Of a stretch of 64,000 nucleotides of DNA, positions 35,373 through 44,317 are shown piece by piece. The stretch lies in assembly GCA_016237705.1 (NCBI GenBank), contig CP066204.1, positions 1,947,001-2,011,000 of the forward strand, in the 5' to 3' direction. A model generated the notes under the pieces. It was not told the DNA's origin, searched no databases, and saw nothing but the letters and a program-made list of their open reading frames with translations. Source of the stretch: Aerococcaceae bacterium zg-252. GTDB lineage: Bacteria; Bacillota; Bacilli; Lactobacillales; Aerococcaceae. A program made the translations under genes and the position numbers. Positions within the stretch are counted from its first letter, which is position 1, and every line of letters starts with the position of its first letter.

Positions 35373-36305
35373 TTATGCCTCCTCATTATATTTTGAAAAT
35401 TTTAAATATAAAAATGCAACAACCGTTAAAATCATGAATCCTATTGCCGTTAATGCTGACCCATAACCAAAATTGGATCCTTTAACGGCAGTTTTTGCAA
35501 TATACATTGCATAAGTCATTGTTGAGTTAGCTGGCCCTCCGCCAGTTAAGTTGTACAGCAAGTCCACATTATTAAATTCCCATACAATACGAAGTAATGT
35601 TGTCAACACAATTGTATTTTTTAATTGTGGCAATGTAATGCTTTTTAACTCATCCAAACGTGTCGCACCATCCACTTTGGCCGCTTCATATAATTCTTCC
35701 GGAATATTTTGCAAACCAGCCAATAATGTCACAGCAAAAAACGGAATACCACGCCATAATTCCGCAATAATAACTGACATAAAGGCTTGATTGGTACTCG
35801 ACAAGAACGAGATATTTTTCTCAATTAATCCTACACGCATCAAAATATCATTAAATACACCAATATGTTCATTGTACATTAACATCCACATAACAGATGT
35901 CAGCACCCCTGAAATTGCCCACGGTAAAAAAGTAATCGTCCGTGCTAATCCTCTAAAACGGAATTTTTCATTTAGTAATAGCGCAAACATTAATCCAATA
36001 ATTAATTGCAAACCAACCTCTGAGATAACCCATTTAAATGTATTCAATAAACTAGAGTAAAACAACTTATCTTTTGTAAAAATATCAACATAGTTAGAAA
36101 TTCCAGCAAAACCATCATAAAATGGCGCAGAAATATCATAGTGTTGAAAACTATAGTAAAACACCGTCGCCATCGGATAAAATAAGAATGCAACGATCAT
36201 AATGATACTCGGCAACAGCAATAAATAAGGTGTTGCCTTTCTCATACGATTTTTTCGATGTTGCCTTTTAAGTTGTGGCGTTGGTGCAGCAATTGCTTTT
36301 TCCAT
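35373..36305 (-). CDS. ABC permease, MalF type, hexuronate/pectin importer
   Basis: This 310-residue permease has a basic N terminus (QLKRQHRKNRMRK) and six membrane segments. The EAA loop ELYEAAKVDGATRLDELKSI lies near residue 210. The start is two bases past the uxaC stop and uses the GGGGTG that forms the end of uxaC. This tight packing with uxaC and uxaE shows that transport and hexuronate breakdown are made together. Confidence 0.9.
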   Translation of the reverse strand: MEKAIAAPTPQLKRQHRKNRMRKATPYLLLLPSIIMIVAFLFYPMATVFYYSFQHYDISAPFYDGFAGISNYVDIFTKDKLFYSSLLNTFKWVISEVGLQLIIGLMFALLLNEKFRFRGLARTITFLPWAISGVLTSVMWMLMYNEHIGVFNDILMRVGLIEKNISFLSSTNQAFMSVIIAELWRGIPFFAVTLLAGLQNIPEELYEAAKVDGATRLDELKSITLPQLKNTIVLTTLLRIVWEFNNVDLLYNLTGGGPANSTMTYAMYIAKTAVKGSNFGYGSALTAIGFMILTVVAFLYLKFSKYNEEA

Positions 36306-36307
36306 TC

Positions 36308-37720
36308 CTACACCCCTTTAGTGAAATATCGCTCTGCATTTTTATAACAAATGTTCTCAATCAACTCTTTTAGCAACCCTTCATCATTCGGAATCTTACC
36401 ATTATCTACCTCTTCACCAATAAATTGACATAACACGCGACGGAAATATTCATGCCGTGGATACGATAAGAAACTTCTAGAGTCCGTTAACATCCCTACA
36501 AAGTTCATCAATAACCCTTGATCAGCCAACGCTTTCATTTGCGCAAGCATTCCTCTCTCTGTATCATTAAACCACCAACCTGAACCTAGCTGGATTTTAG
36601 ATTTAATTCCTTCTTCATTCGATTGAAAATTCGTTGCAGCACATGCAATCACGTCAAATTGAGTCGGATTTAATGGATATAAAATCATTTTTGGTAGTGT
36701 TTGCGCTGAATATAAATGATTAAGAAATTGATTTAAAGCAACTGCATCATTACCCACATCACGAATACTATCAAAACCAGTATCTGGACCTAACTTATCA
36801 TACCAATATTGATTATTATTACGAAGAGCTCCAAAATGCAGTTGCATTACCCAGCCCTTTTCATGATAATACGATGCCAAATCTAATAGCACTCGAGTCA
36901 TATAAGCACGCACTTCTCTCTCAGTTAAAACTTCTTCATTCAACCTTTTCTCGAAAATAGATTCTATTTCATCATCACTTACAATTTCATAAACGATGGT
37001 CTCTAAAGCATGGTCAGAGGCTACTGTTCCACGCTCATCGAAATAGTCAATGCGTTGTTTTAGCACTTCGAGAAAATGAGCATAAGTTGAAATACTTTTT
37101 CCCACTATCGCTTCCAGTGATTTTATCAAATCAATAAAGCGGGATTGATGAATATGCGTAGCGGCATCTGGTCTAAATGATGGTACAACTTTAGTATTGA
37201 ACCCGTTATCTGCTGCAATCGCTTCATGATAACGCAAATCATCTTCCGGATTATCCGTTGTTCCAATTAAAGCAACATTTGATTGTTTAATTAAAGACTG
37301 AGTCGAAATAGCTTCTGCTTTTATTTTTTCGTTTGCCGTTTCATAGATTTCATTCCAATTATCTTCTGATAATATATCCTCTATATCAAAATAGCGTTTT
37401 AACTCTAGCGCTGTCCAATGGAATAATGGATTACCAACAGTTGATTTTACGGTTTTAGCCCATTCGCTAAATTTTTCTTCATCAGAAGCTACACCTGTAA
37501 TCTTCTCTTCTGAAACACCATTCGCACGCATAGCACGCCATTTATAATGGTCTCCATGCAACCAGATTTCAGTAATATTATCAAAATGATAATCTTCAGC
37601 AATTAATTGTGGTGATAAATGACAATGATAATCAAAAATAGGTTGATGTTTTGCATATTCATGATATATATGTCGAGCTGTCTTACTCGTTAATAAAAAA
37701 TCATCGTGAATAAAAGCCAT
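36308..37720 (-). CDS. uxaC: Glucuronate/galacturonate isomerase
   Basis: UxaC converts D-galacturonate to D-tagaturonate and D-glucuronate to D-fructuronate. At 470 residues it has the normal length. It shows the typical start IHDDFLLTSKTARHIYHEYA followed by IFDYHCHLSP with the metal-binding histidines, and LGSGWWFNDTERGM near residue 380. It begins three bases after the uxaE stop codon, whose GAGGAG serves as its ribosome binding site. It is a cytoplasmic enzyme and the entry point of the hexuronate pathway here. Confidence 0.96.
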   Translation of the reverse strand: MAFIHDDFLLTSKTARHIYHEYAKHQPIFDYHCHLSPQLIAEDYHFDNITEIWLHGDHYKWRAMRANGVSEEKITGVASDEEKFSEWAKTVKSTVGNPLFHWTALELKRYFDIEDILSEDNWNEIYETANEKIKAEAISTQSLIKQSNVALIGTTDNPEDDLRYHEAIAADNGFNTKVVPSFRPDAATHIHQSRFIDLIKSLEAIVGKSISTYAHFLEVLKQRIDYFDERGTVASDHALETIVYEIVSDDEIESIFEKRLNEEVLTEREVRAYMTRVLLDLASYYHEKGWVMQLHFGALRNNNQYWYDKLGPDTGFDSIRDVGNDAVALNQFLNHLYSAQTLPKMILYPLNPTQFDVIACAATNFQSNEEGIKSKIQLGSGWWFNDTERGMLAQMKALADQGLLMNFVGMLTDSRSFLSYPRHEYFRRVLCQFIGEEVDNGKIPNDEGLLKELIENICYKNAERYFTKGV

Positions 37721-37723
37721 AAT

Positions 37724-39172
37724 TTACTCCTCCGGTACATCTAGTTTGCTTAAATGTTTTCCAATATGATCTGCTAGCAATGCTGCATAATCTTCTAAGT
37801 GTTCATGCATCAATTGATAGAATCGATTTTTAAATACATAATTGCCTTCAACATCTTTTTCAGTTAATAACAAGCCATAGGTGACATGTAATAATTGACG
37901 TGCATTATCGTCATTTAAGTATTCAGGCAATTCTTCATCACCCACCGTGTCAATAGGTTTAATTTTTGATAAATCAGGTGTAATATGATAATATTTCTGC
38001 GCTTCGGGAAAATGTTCATCTGCAAAAGCATACATTTCTCTAAAGAATTTTGGATCTTTTTGTGCAACTAAGCGCACTGCTTCTAACCAATTTGTTCCAG
38101 CTGTTTTAACATGGAACAGTCCATTTGTACATTTTGCTACTACGGGAAACACACTGAATTTATCGCTTCCAGAATGAACACTTACCTTATAGCCAAAATG
38201 TCGTGCAATACGTGCATGTGCATCAAAATCTGTTTCAAATGCTTCTACTTCTCCAATATAGTCAATTCCTTTTTGAAACTCACCTACAAACCGTGGTGCT
38301 AAACTTGTTACAACTACATCATGGTGATGCAATTCGTTCGCTACAAAGAAATGTGACTCTGGGGAGGTAACAGTCATTGTTTCATCAATTGAAATTTCAA
38401 AGTCAATCGCACGATCAACTGTTTTAACATATGTATTATAGACATGAATCATATACTCGATAGCACGATGATATTGAACAGCGTTATACAATAACGCTTC
38501 ACGGCTAAATTCAATAACTTGTCCTTCTACATCAAATATTCGATTCAAATACGTTTCTTCATAATGCTGACGTATTGCTTCATCAACTAACTCTACGTAT
38601 TTTTCTTCTAACATCTCTAATGAATACTCAGGCACTTCATTATCGATGTAATCTGAGCAATCTAATGTTAACATTGACATGCCGACTCCAATGGCGTATT
38701 CAATATCTTTTTCCAATTTTAAATGGTCACCATCCGCACCGAATCCTTTAGTATAACCTGCTTGGTAAACCGCAAATGCTGCTGCATCTAATACATCCTC
38801 AAACTTACGTTCAGTTAAATCAAGTTCGCGAATACTTTGTTGGGCTAAAATTGGACGTATTTTTAAATCAGATACTGCTTGTAATTGACCAAAACCAGCT
38901 AATCCAAGACGGTCGCCTAAACCTATCGTTGAAATACTTGTCCCAAACGCACGAGGATTTGTGTAGTCGAAATAACGATTCAATACTAAGCGATTGGCAT
39001 GATTGGTTGGTGCTATTTTTCGTCCTGGCTCAATATCTTCTCCTTCAAACTCATCGTAAACAGCACCTTCACCGGTCACTTCTAAAAAAATACCCTCTTT
39101 CGTTAACACTGTTACAATTTCAACTTCTTCAACCTTATTTCGTGATTGTTCAAAATACTTAATAATTTCCAT
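37724..39172 (-). CDS. uxaE: Tagaturonate epimerase UxaE
   Basis: UxaE epimerises D-tagaturonate to D-fructuronate, so the galacturonate branch joins the glucuronate branch without tagaturonate reductase and altronate dehydratase. The 482-residue protein matches the family in length and in segments such as FGTSISTIGLGDRLGLAG, AGYTKGFGADGDHLK and HSGSDKFSVFPVVAK. It sits directly upstream of uxaC in the same operon, as expected for this pathway. AAGGAGAAG precedes the ATG. Confidence 0.92.
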   Translation of the reverse strand: MEIIKYFEQSRNKVEEVEIVTVLTKEGIFLEVTGEGAVYDEFEGEDIEPGRKIAPTNHANRLVLNRYFDYTNPRAFGTSISTIGLGDRLGLAGFGQLQAVSDLKIRPILAQQSIRELDLTERKFEDVLDAAAFAVYQAGYTKGFGADGDHLKLEKDIEYAIGVGMSMLTLDCSDYIDNEVPEYSLEMLEEKYVELVDEAIRQHYEETYLNRIFDVEGQVIEFSREALLYNAVQYHRAIEYMIHVYNTYVKTVDRAIDFEISIDETMTVTSPESHFFVANELHHHDVVVTSLAPRFVGEFQKGIDYIGEVEAFETDFDAHARIARHFGYKVSVHSGSDKFSVFPVVAKCTNGLFHVKTAGTNWLEAVRLVAQKDPKFFREMYAFADEHFPEAQKYYHITPDLSKIKPIDTVGDEELPEYLNDDNARQLLHVTYGLLLTEKDVEGNYVFKNRFYQLMHEHLEDYAALLADHIGKHLSKLDVPEE

Positions 39173-39290
39173 TCCATTCTTCTCCTTCTTCTGACTCGCT
39201 GAGGATTAACCTTATCTTACCTCTACAGAGCACTTAGAGTGTCATACTACTTCGGCGAGACAAGAGTTAATAGGCTTACTCACTCTTTAC

Positions 39291-40388
39291 TTATTCTTCA
39301 ATTTGCAAATGGTAACACGCCATAAGAGCAAATAAATAGGTCCCTACACCATGCAAATCATCTTCTGATTGTGGGCGGTTTACGTAGTAATCATATACCC
39401 CGGCAGACGTTCCGATACAAATTCCATTCAAATGTGCAATAACCTCTTCTTCGACAATAAATTCTTTAATCATTCCTGTTAAAGCGTCGTCTAACACTGA
39501 TTCAAATTCCGTGCTAATATAGCCTTTGCTGATTGCTTTGGCGATTGTATAGATATACAGTGCTGTTGATGAACTCTCAATCCAGTTATCTTCTCGTTCA
39601 CCTTTATCAACAATTTGATACCAAACATGCTTTTGTGAATCTTTAAATGCTAGAATACTTTCAACATACTCTCGAATACTTTGTTCCAAATGATGTTGAC
39701 CGTATTCTCCACCTTCCAATTCTGTTAAAATATCATGCAACGCAGCACCGTACCAACCAACAGAACGACCCCAAAATTCTGGGGAACAACCTGTTTCTTC
39801 ATTCGCCCATGGTTGTTGTCGTTTTTCATCCCAAGCATGATACGGTAACCCTGTTGTCGAATCAAACATATGTTTGCGCATTAGACGCTCTTGATATAAC
39901 ACTTGTTGGATTAATTCAGGTCGATGAAAAAACTTAGCAGCTCGTAGCATAAACGGTCCTGCCATAAATAATCCATCTAGCCACATTTGGTACGGATACT
40001 TATCCTTATGCCAAAATCCGTATTCTGTTGTCATGTTTAATGTGTCAATCATTGCTGCTAATTTTTTGAGTGCAATCACATAACGTTGGTCTTGTGTAAT
40101 TTCAAACAAGTCAAATAATAAAAAGCCCACTTGCAGTGTGTCTAATTCTTCGCGACGATATTCAAAATTACCATTCTCATCAATAATGTTATTGAAATAA
40201 GCAATGATATATTCTAAGTATTCCTGTTTTTTTGTTATTTTATATACGTCATATGCCCCCATCAAAAAGACGCTTTGATGATAATGGAAACGTCCAGCAG
40301 GCGGCAATTCTTGCGGCGTAAATTTTTGCATAATCGCTCGAACCGATTTTTCTGCTAATGACAATATTCTTTCTTTATCTTTTAACAT
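39291..40388 (-). CDS. Unsaturated rhamnogalacturonyl/glucuronyl hydrolase, GH105
   Basis: GH105 enzymes remove the 4,5-unsaturated uronate left at the non-reducing end by pectate or rhamnogalacturonan lyases. The 365-residue protein has the alpha/alpha-barrel pattern and the YteR-type motifs YQMWLDGLFMAGPF (the catalytic Asp lies in this segment), EFWGRSVGWYG and DDLHGVGTYLF. There is no signal peptide, so it acts on imported oligosaccharides. It lies between the SDR gene and uxaE in the hexuronate operon. The second GH105 gene at 61.5 kb is only distantly similar, so the two probably differ in substrate. Confidence 0.92.
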   Translation of the reverse strand: MLKDKERILSLAEKSVRAIMQKFTPQELPPAGRFHYHQSVFLMGAYDVYKITKKQEYLEYIIAYFNNIIDENGNFEYRREELDTLQVGFLLFDLFEITQDQRYVIALKKLAAMIDTLNMTTEYGFWHKDKYPYQMWLDGLFMAGPFMLRAAKFFHRPELIQQVLYQERLMRKHMFDSTTGLPYHAWDEKRQQPWANEETGCSPEFWGRSVGWYGAALHDILTELEGGEYGQHHLEQSIREYVESILAFKDSQKHVWYQIVDKGEREDNWIESSSTALYIYTIAKAISKGYISTEFESVLDDALTGMIKEFIVEEEVIAHLNGICIGTSAGVYDYYVNRPQSEDDLHGVGTYLFALMACYHLQIEE

Positions 40389-40465
40389 ATCTTACTCCTC
40401 GTTTAATTAACATTAATATTAGGGCACATTTCACCGCATGCCCTAATATCTTCCTTCTTAACTAA

Positions 40466-41305
40466 CTACACGCCCGAATATGCGGAGAAACCACCATCAA
40501 TAGGAATAACTACCCCATTAACAAAACTCGCTAAGTTTTCATCTGCTAAGAAGAACATTCCACCTACTAATTCTTCCGCTTCCCCAAAACGCCCCATCGG
40601 TGTATTATTCAAAATTTTATTTGCGCGTGCTGTTGGATTCCCCTCTTCATCAAATAACAGTGAGCGGTTTTGATTTGTCACTAAAAATCCAGGTGCAATC
40701 GCATTACAACGAATTCCTACTTTTGAAAAATGTACAGCTAACCATTGAGTAAAGTTACTAATCGCTGCTTTGGCTCCAGAATATGCTGGAATCTTTGTTA
40801 ACGGCATATAAGCATTCATACTTGAGATATTGATAATATTTGCACCTGGGCGTCCTACCATATCGCGTGCAAATACTTGAGTTGGTAATAAGGTGCCTAA
40901 ATAATTCAAGTTAAAAACAAATTCAATACCTGCTTTATCTAGCTCAAAGAAGCTCTTCGTTCCTTCTGGTAATTCAACTTCATGGAATTCATTATCTGTG
41001 GTAGCCTTAGGATTATTGCCACCTGCTCCATTAATTAATATATCAGTTGCTCCTAAATCAGCTAAAACAGCCTGTCTTACTTCTTCTAAATTTTCCTTTT
41101 CTAGCACATTTACTTTATACGCTTTAGCGATACCACCAGCTTGTATAATTTCGTCTGCTTGTGCCTGAGCTGCTTCCTCATTTAAGTCCAATAACGCTAC
41201 TTTTGCGCCGGCTTTAGCAAATTCTCTTGCTAAAAAACCACATAACACACCGCCTGCTCCTGTAACAACCACTACTTTATCTTTGAATTGAGTTAACTTT
41301 GTCAT
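40466..41305 (-). CDS. uxuB: D-mannonate oxidoreductase, short-chain dehydrogenase type
   Basis: This NAD(P)-dependent SDR of 279 residues would interconvert D-fructuronate and D-mannonate. Visible motifs are VVTGAGGVLCGFLA (cofactor binding), INGAGGNNP, the catalytic NISSMNAY, YSGAKAA, and NAIAPGFLVTNQN. It resembles the SDR-type UxuB of Bacillus rather than the long-chain enzyme of enteric bacteria. Being located directly after uxuA and before GH105, uxaE and uxaC makes the assignment strong. AAAGGGG precedes the start. Confidence 0.9.
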   Translation of the reverse strand: MTKLTQFKDKVVVVTGAGGVLCGFLAREFAKAGAKVALLDLNEEAAQAQADEIIQAGGIAKAYKVNVLEKENLEEVRQAVLADLGATDILINGAGGNNPKATTDNEFHEVELPEGTKSFFELDKAGIEFVFNLNYLGTLLPTQVFARDMVGRPGANIINISSMNAYMPLTKIPAYSGAKAAISNFTQWLAVHFSKVGIRCNAIAPGFLVTNQNRSLLFDEEGNPTARANKILNNTPMGRFGEAEELVGGMFFLADENLASFVNGVVIPIDGGFSAYSGV

Positions 41306-41413
41306 TGTCTCTGCCCCTTTCAGCTTTTTCTTATATTTAATAAGGCTAACATTGACAACAGTTTGGTTTCTGCTGTCAATATCATTACCTTATTTGAAGG
41401 TTATTTAAGCCAA

Positions 41414-42457
41414 TTAACTTAGCTTATCAATCGCTTCCCACAATCCAGATAAATACGTTGCCCCTAAAGCTCGATCATATAAACCGTATCCGGGACGTCC
41501 TGTTTCTCCCCAAATCATTCTTCCGTGATCTGGGCGAATTGCGCCTTGCCAGTTATAATCATGTAACGCTTTTACTACTTCAAACATGTCAATAGAGCCG
41601 TATTCTGAAGGGTGCGCTGTCTCTTTAAATGATTTACCTTCTTCTAATTTTATATTACGAGCATGCATAAAATTCACGCGATTACGTCCTAAAGCATAAC
41701 GTAAAATATCGAGCGCATCATTTTCAGGTGTGGAAGCGTATGAACCAACACATAAAGTTACACCATTATACTCACTATCGTATAAATCTAAAAATCGTGC
41801 GACAGCCTCTTTACCAGTAATAATCCGTGGTAAACCAAAAATTGAGTACGGCGGATCATCGGGATGAATTGCTAATTTTACTTTTACTTCTTCAGCCACT
41901 GGTATTACTCGCTGAATAAAGTAATTTAAGTTTTCCCATAATGTTTCTTCATCAATAGTTGCATATGCATCCATTACAGCTTTCATACCTTCTTTTGTAT
42001 AGGAAGCATCCCAGCCTGGCAATGACAATTCGCCATTTACAGGGTCCATCTTTTTGGATACTTCTTCATCAAAAATAAGCGCTGTGGAACCATCTGGATA
42101 GCGATAGGCCAAATCTGTCCGTGTCCAATCAAACACAGGCATAAAGTTATAACATACTGTGTATACACCTTCTGCTGCTAAATTACGGATGGTTTGAATA
42201 TAATTAGCAATTAATTTATCTCTTGTATTACGACCTAACTTAATATCTTCATGCACCGGTACACTTTCAATGACTGATAATTCTAATCCATTAGCTTCAA
42301 TCGTATCTTTTAATTGTCTAATTCTTTCTCTAGACCACACTTCACCAACCGGCACATCATAAATAGCAGAGACAATCCCACGCATAGTTGGAATTTGTCG
42401 GATGTTTTCTAACGTAACTGGATCATCTTCTCCGTACCATCTAAATGTCATTTTCAT
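41414..42457 (-). CDS. uxuA: Mannonate dehydratase
   Basis: UxuA dehydrates D-mannonate to 2-keto-3-deoxy-D-gluconate. The 347-residue TIM-barrel protein begins with the family start FRWYGEDDPVTLENIRQIP, includes VGEVWSRERI, and has LAIHPDDPP and FMHARNIK among the metal-binding segments. It is the first gene of the long minus-strand hexuronate/pectin operon. It is preceded by AGGAGGAAG and a 300-base regulatory region containing a phased direct repeat. The next enzymes of the pathway (KDG kinase and KDPG aldolase) are not in the window. Confidence 0.95.
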   Translation of the reverse strand: MKMTFRWYGEDDPVTLENIRQIPTMRGIVSAIYDVPVGEVWSRERIRQLKDTIEANGLELSVIESVPVHEDIKLGRNTRDKLIANYIQTIRNLAAEGVYTVCYNFMPVFDWTRTDLAYRYPDGSTALIFDEEVSKKMDPVNGELSLPGWDASYTKEGMKAVMDAYATIDEETLWENLNYFIQRVIPVAEEVKVKLAIHPDDPPYSIFGLPRIITGKEAVARFLDLYDSEYNGVTLCVGSYASTPENDALDILRYALGRNRVNFMHARNIKLEEGKSFKETAHPSEYGSIDMFEVVKALHDYNWQGAIRPDHGRMIWGETGRPGYGLYDRALGATYLSGLWEAIDKLS

Positions 42458-42661
42458 AAAATCTTCCTCCTAATTCATACAGCGTTATGTAAATCCTTAC
42501 GTTTTGTCAAAATGACTTATTAATAAAATTTACGTTCGCACTAATTTGTAACTTCATAATATCGAATGGATTTTGCAAAATAAAGCGTTTTCTGCTGTTT
42601 GATAATATAGTGATTATCCTTCGAATTCTAAAATTCAGTACAAATAACCCAGTATAAGAAA

Positions 42662-42693
42662 ATGATTATTTACTGTATTGGATGATTATTTAC
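42662..42693. promoter_or_regulatory. 12-bp direct repeat at 20-bp spacing upstream of uxuA
   Basis: ATGATTATTTAC occurs exactly twice, at 42662-42673 and 42682-42693, with starts 20 bp apart, close to two helix turns. It lies about 205-235 bases upstream of uxuA. AraC-family activators typically bind such phased direct repeats; the YesS-like regulator at 44.3 kb is the nearest candidate. Similar sequences occur in the divergent permease promoter at 55.3-55.5 kb. Confidence 0.6.
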
Positions 42694-42766
42694 CAGAAAC
42701 AGCTGCATTTTGATTCCCAAATGCGTCTTATGAGTATTTAGTAGGTACGCTCCTGTCTATCCATAA

Positions 42767-42803
42767 CAAAAAACCTTCATTGACATCAGCCACAATGAAG
42801 GTT
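42767..42803 (-). terminator. Intrinsic terminator after MATE gene
   Basis: AACCTTCATTG (42772-42782) and CAATGAAGGTT (42793-42803) form a perfect 11-bp stem, followed on the minus strand by TTTT. It separates the MATE transcript from uxuA. Confidence 0.85.
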
Positions 42804-42839
42804 AATGAATATCAAAAAAACGTTGTTTAGCAACTCTAT

Positions 42840-44204
42840 TTATTTAATTACTCTATTCGAATCTTTAAATTTTTGTTGCAATACCATCAAGTAGAGTAAA
42901 ACAATTACAGTAGCTGCTAAACCATTACTGAAGACCACACTATACCAAACAACACGAATACTCTTTCCGAATATCAAACTGTATAGCTTCAATGAAATAA
43001 TCCGAAAAATCCAAATTCGACATATGTCTACTATTACTGAATATACTGGTTTAGATACACCATTAAATACTGCCATCGTAGTATTATAAAAACCATTGGC
43101 AAAACAATATAGCGCCAAAATACGAACATAGTCTATAGCTAATTGTAAGGTCGCATTGTCTTGAATAAAGATTGCGGATACCCAATGCGTTACTGGCTGC
43201 CACGCTAATATCAAGCCCATAACCAGTAAATAAGCTACTGAAAAAAACATTGCCTGTCGATAAGCCTTTTTTATTCGTCCAAAATATCCTGCACCAAAAT
43301 TTTGACCGACAATAATTGTTAAAGCATTACCAATTGAGTTGGATGGTATAGTAACTAGACTACTAATCCGATTTCCGATTCCATATGCTGCCATCGCAAC
43401 ATTTCCATATTGAATCACTTCACGTCCCATTACCATAAATCCCAATTGAATTGTCGCACCTCCTAAAGAAAGTGGGAATGCTATTTTAAGAATATCTTTT
43501 ACACGTTTCCAAGATAAACGCCAGTTTGAAAACTGAATATAAAAACGATTAGTATGCTTAAATAATCTTGGAATAAACAGCAAGCCTGGTATTAAGCGTG
43601 CAATTAATGAAGCAGCGCCCGCCCCCACAACCGATAAATTCAATTGGACAATCAAAATTGGTGAAATAATCAAATTAATAAACAATCCAATTACATTTGC
43701 ATAAAATGATATTTTGGCATTTCCCATCGAATTTTGTAATGCAACGTATATATTCGTCACAAAGTGAATTTCAATTCCAATAAAAACTATTAATAAATAG
43801 TGCATTGACAATTGTATGATATCTCCTGTAGCACCCAATAAAACCAAGATTGGCTTTATAAAAATACCTACCAATAATAAAATACTTCCACATCCAACTA
43901 CAATTAAAATAAACACATGATTCAAAATACTTTTTACCTGTATTTCATCTTTACGTCCAATGGCCTGAGAAATTAATATACTTGTTGCAGTACTTAATCC
44001 CATTCCAATATTAACCAACATTTGTACGATTGGATTCGATAAGGTTACAGCTGCTAACTCTAATGACCCTAATTTCCCGAGCCAATAAACGTCCACCAAT
44101 CCATATAATGTTTGTGCAATATTTCCAACAACAATCGGCAAAGATAGTTTAAACAGAGCATTAAATATCGACTCTGTTAATATATTTACACTATTACGTT
44201 TCAA
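42840..44204 (-). CDS. MATE-family efflux transporter
   Basis: This 454-residue membrane protein has about 12 segments. The N terminus ILTESIFNALFKLSLPIVVGNIAQTLYGLVDVYWLGKLG is split by family-typical turns. The repeat-half motif IGLFINLIISPILI and VGQNFGAG are also typical of the DinF/NorM group. I prefer a TTG start at 44204, seven bases after GGAGGG; ATG codons upstream lack such a site and would add a tail the family does not have. It is divergent from the YesS-like regulator. Its role in a pectin locus is unclear: it might expel toxic pathway products or simply be a resident gene. A decayed relative lies at 63-64 kb. Confidence 0.85.
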   Translation of the reverse strand: MKRNSVNILTESIFNALFKLSLPIVVGNIAQTLYGLVDVYWLGKLGSLELAAVTLSNPIVQMLVNIGMGLSTATSILISQAIGRKDEIQVKSILNHVFILIVVGCGSILLLVGIFIKPILVLLGATGDIIQLSMHYLLIVFIGIEIHFVTNIYVALQNSMGNAKISFYANVIGLFINLIISPILIVQLNLSVVGAGAASLIARLIPGLLFIPRLFKHTNRFYIQFSNWRLSWKRVKDILKIAFPLSLGGATIQLGFMVMGREVIQYGNVAMAAYGIGNRISSLVTIPSNSIGNALTIIVGQNFGAGYFGRIKKAYRQAMFFSVAYLLVMGLILAWQPVTHWVSAIFIQDNATLQLAIDYVRILALYCFANGFYNTTMAVFNGVSKPVYSVIVDICRIWIFRIISLKLYSLIFGKSIRVVWYSVVFSNGLAATVIVLLYLMVLQQKFKDSNRVIK

Positions 44205-44268
44205 ATACTCTCCCTCCATTTTTTCTATTTTTCTACCTTTCATGTACAAAATTATGATATAATTATAC

Positions 44269-44283
44269 TTGCAAACGATTTAT
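44269..44283. promoter_or_regulatory. cre-like site between MATE and YesS-like genes
   Basis: TTGCAAACGATTTAT fits WTGNAANCGNWNNCW at all but one position. It lies in the short divergent promoter region, so glucose repression of the regulator and the transporter is plausible. Confidence 0.6.
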
Positions 44284-44317
44284 ATTGTTCAAATATTAGA
44301 AAGGTAGTTTGTCTATC

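Noticed and set aside
42585-42600. cre site upstream of uxuA
   Set aside because: AATAAAGCGTTTTCT has two mismatches at conserved positions. Repression of the operon by CcpA is plausible, but this site alone does not support it.
44205-44249. Upstream ATG start for the MATE gene
   Set aside because: It would add a charged tail foreign to the family and has no good ribosome binding site; the TTG at 44204 follows GGAGGG at ideal spacing.
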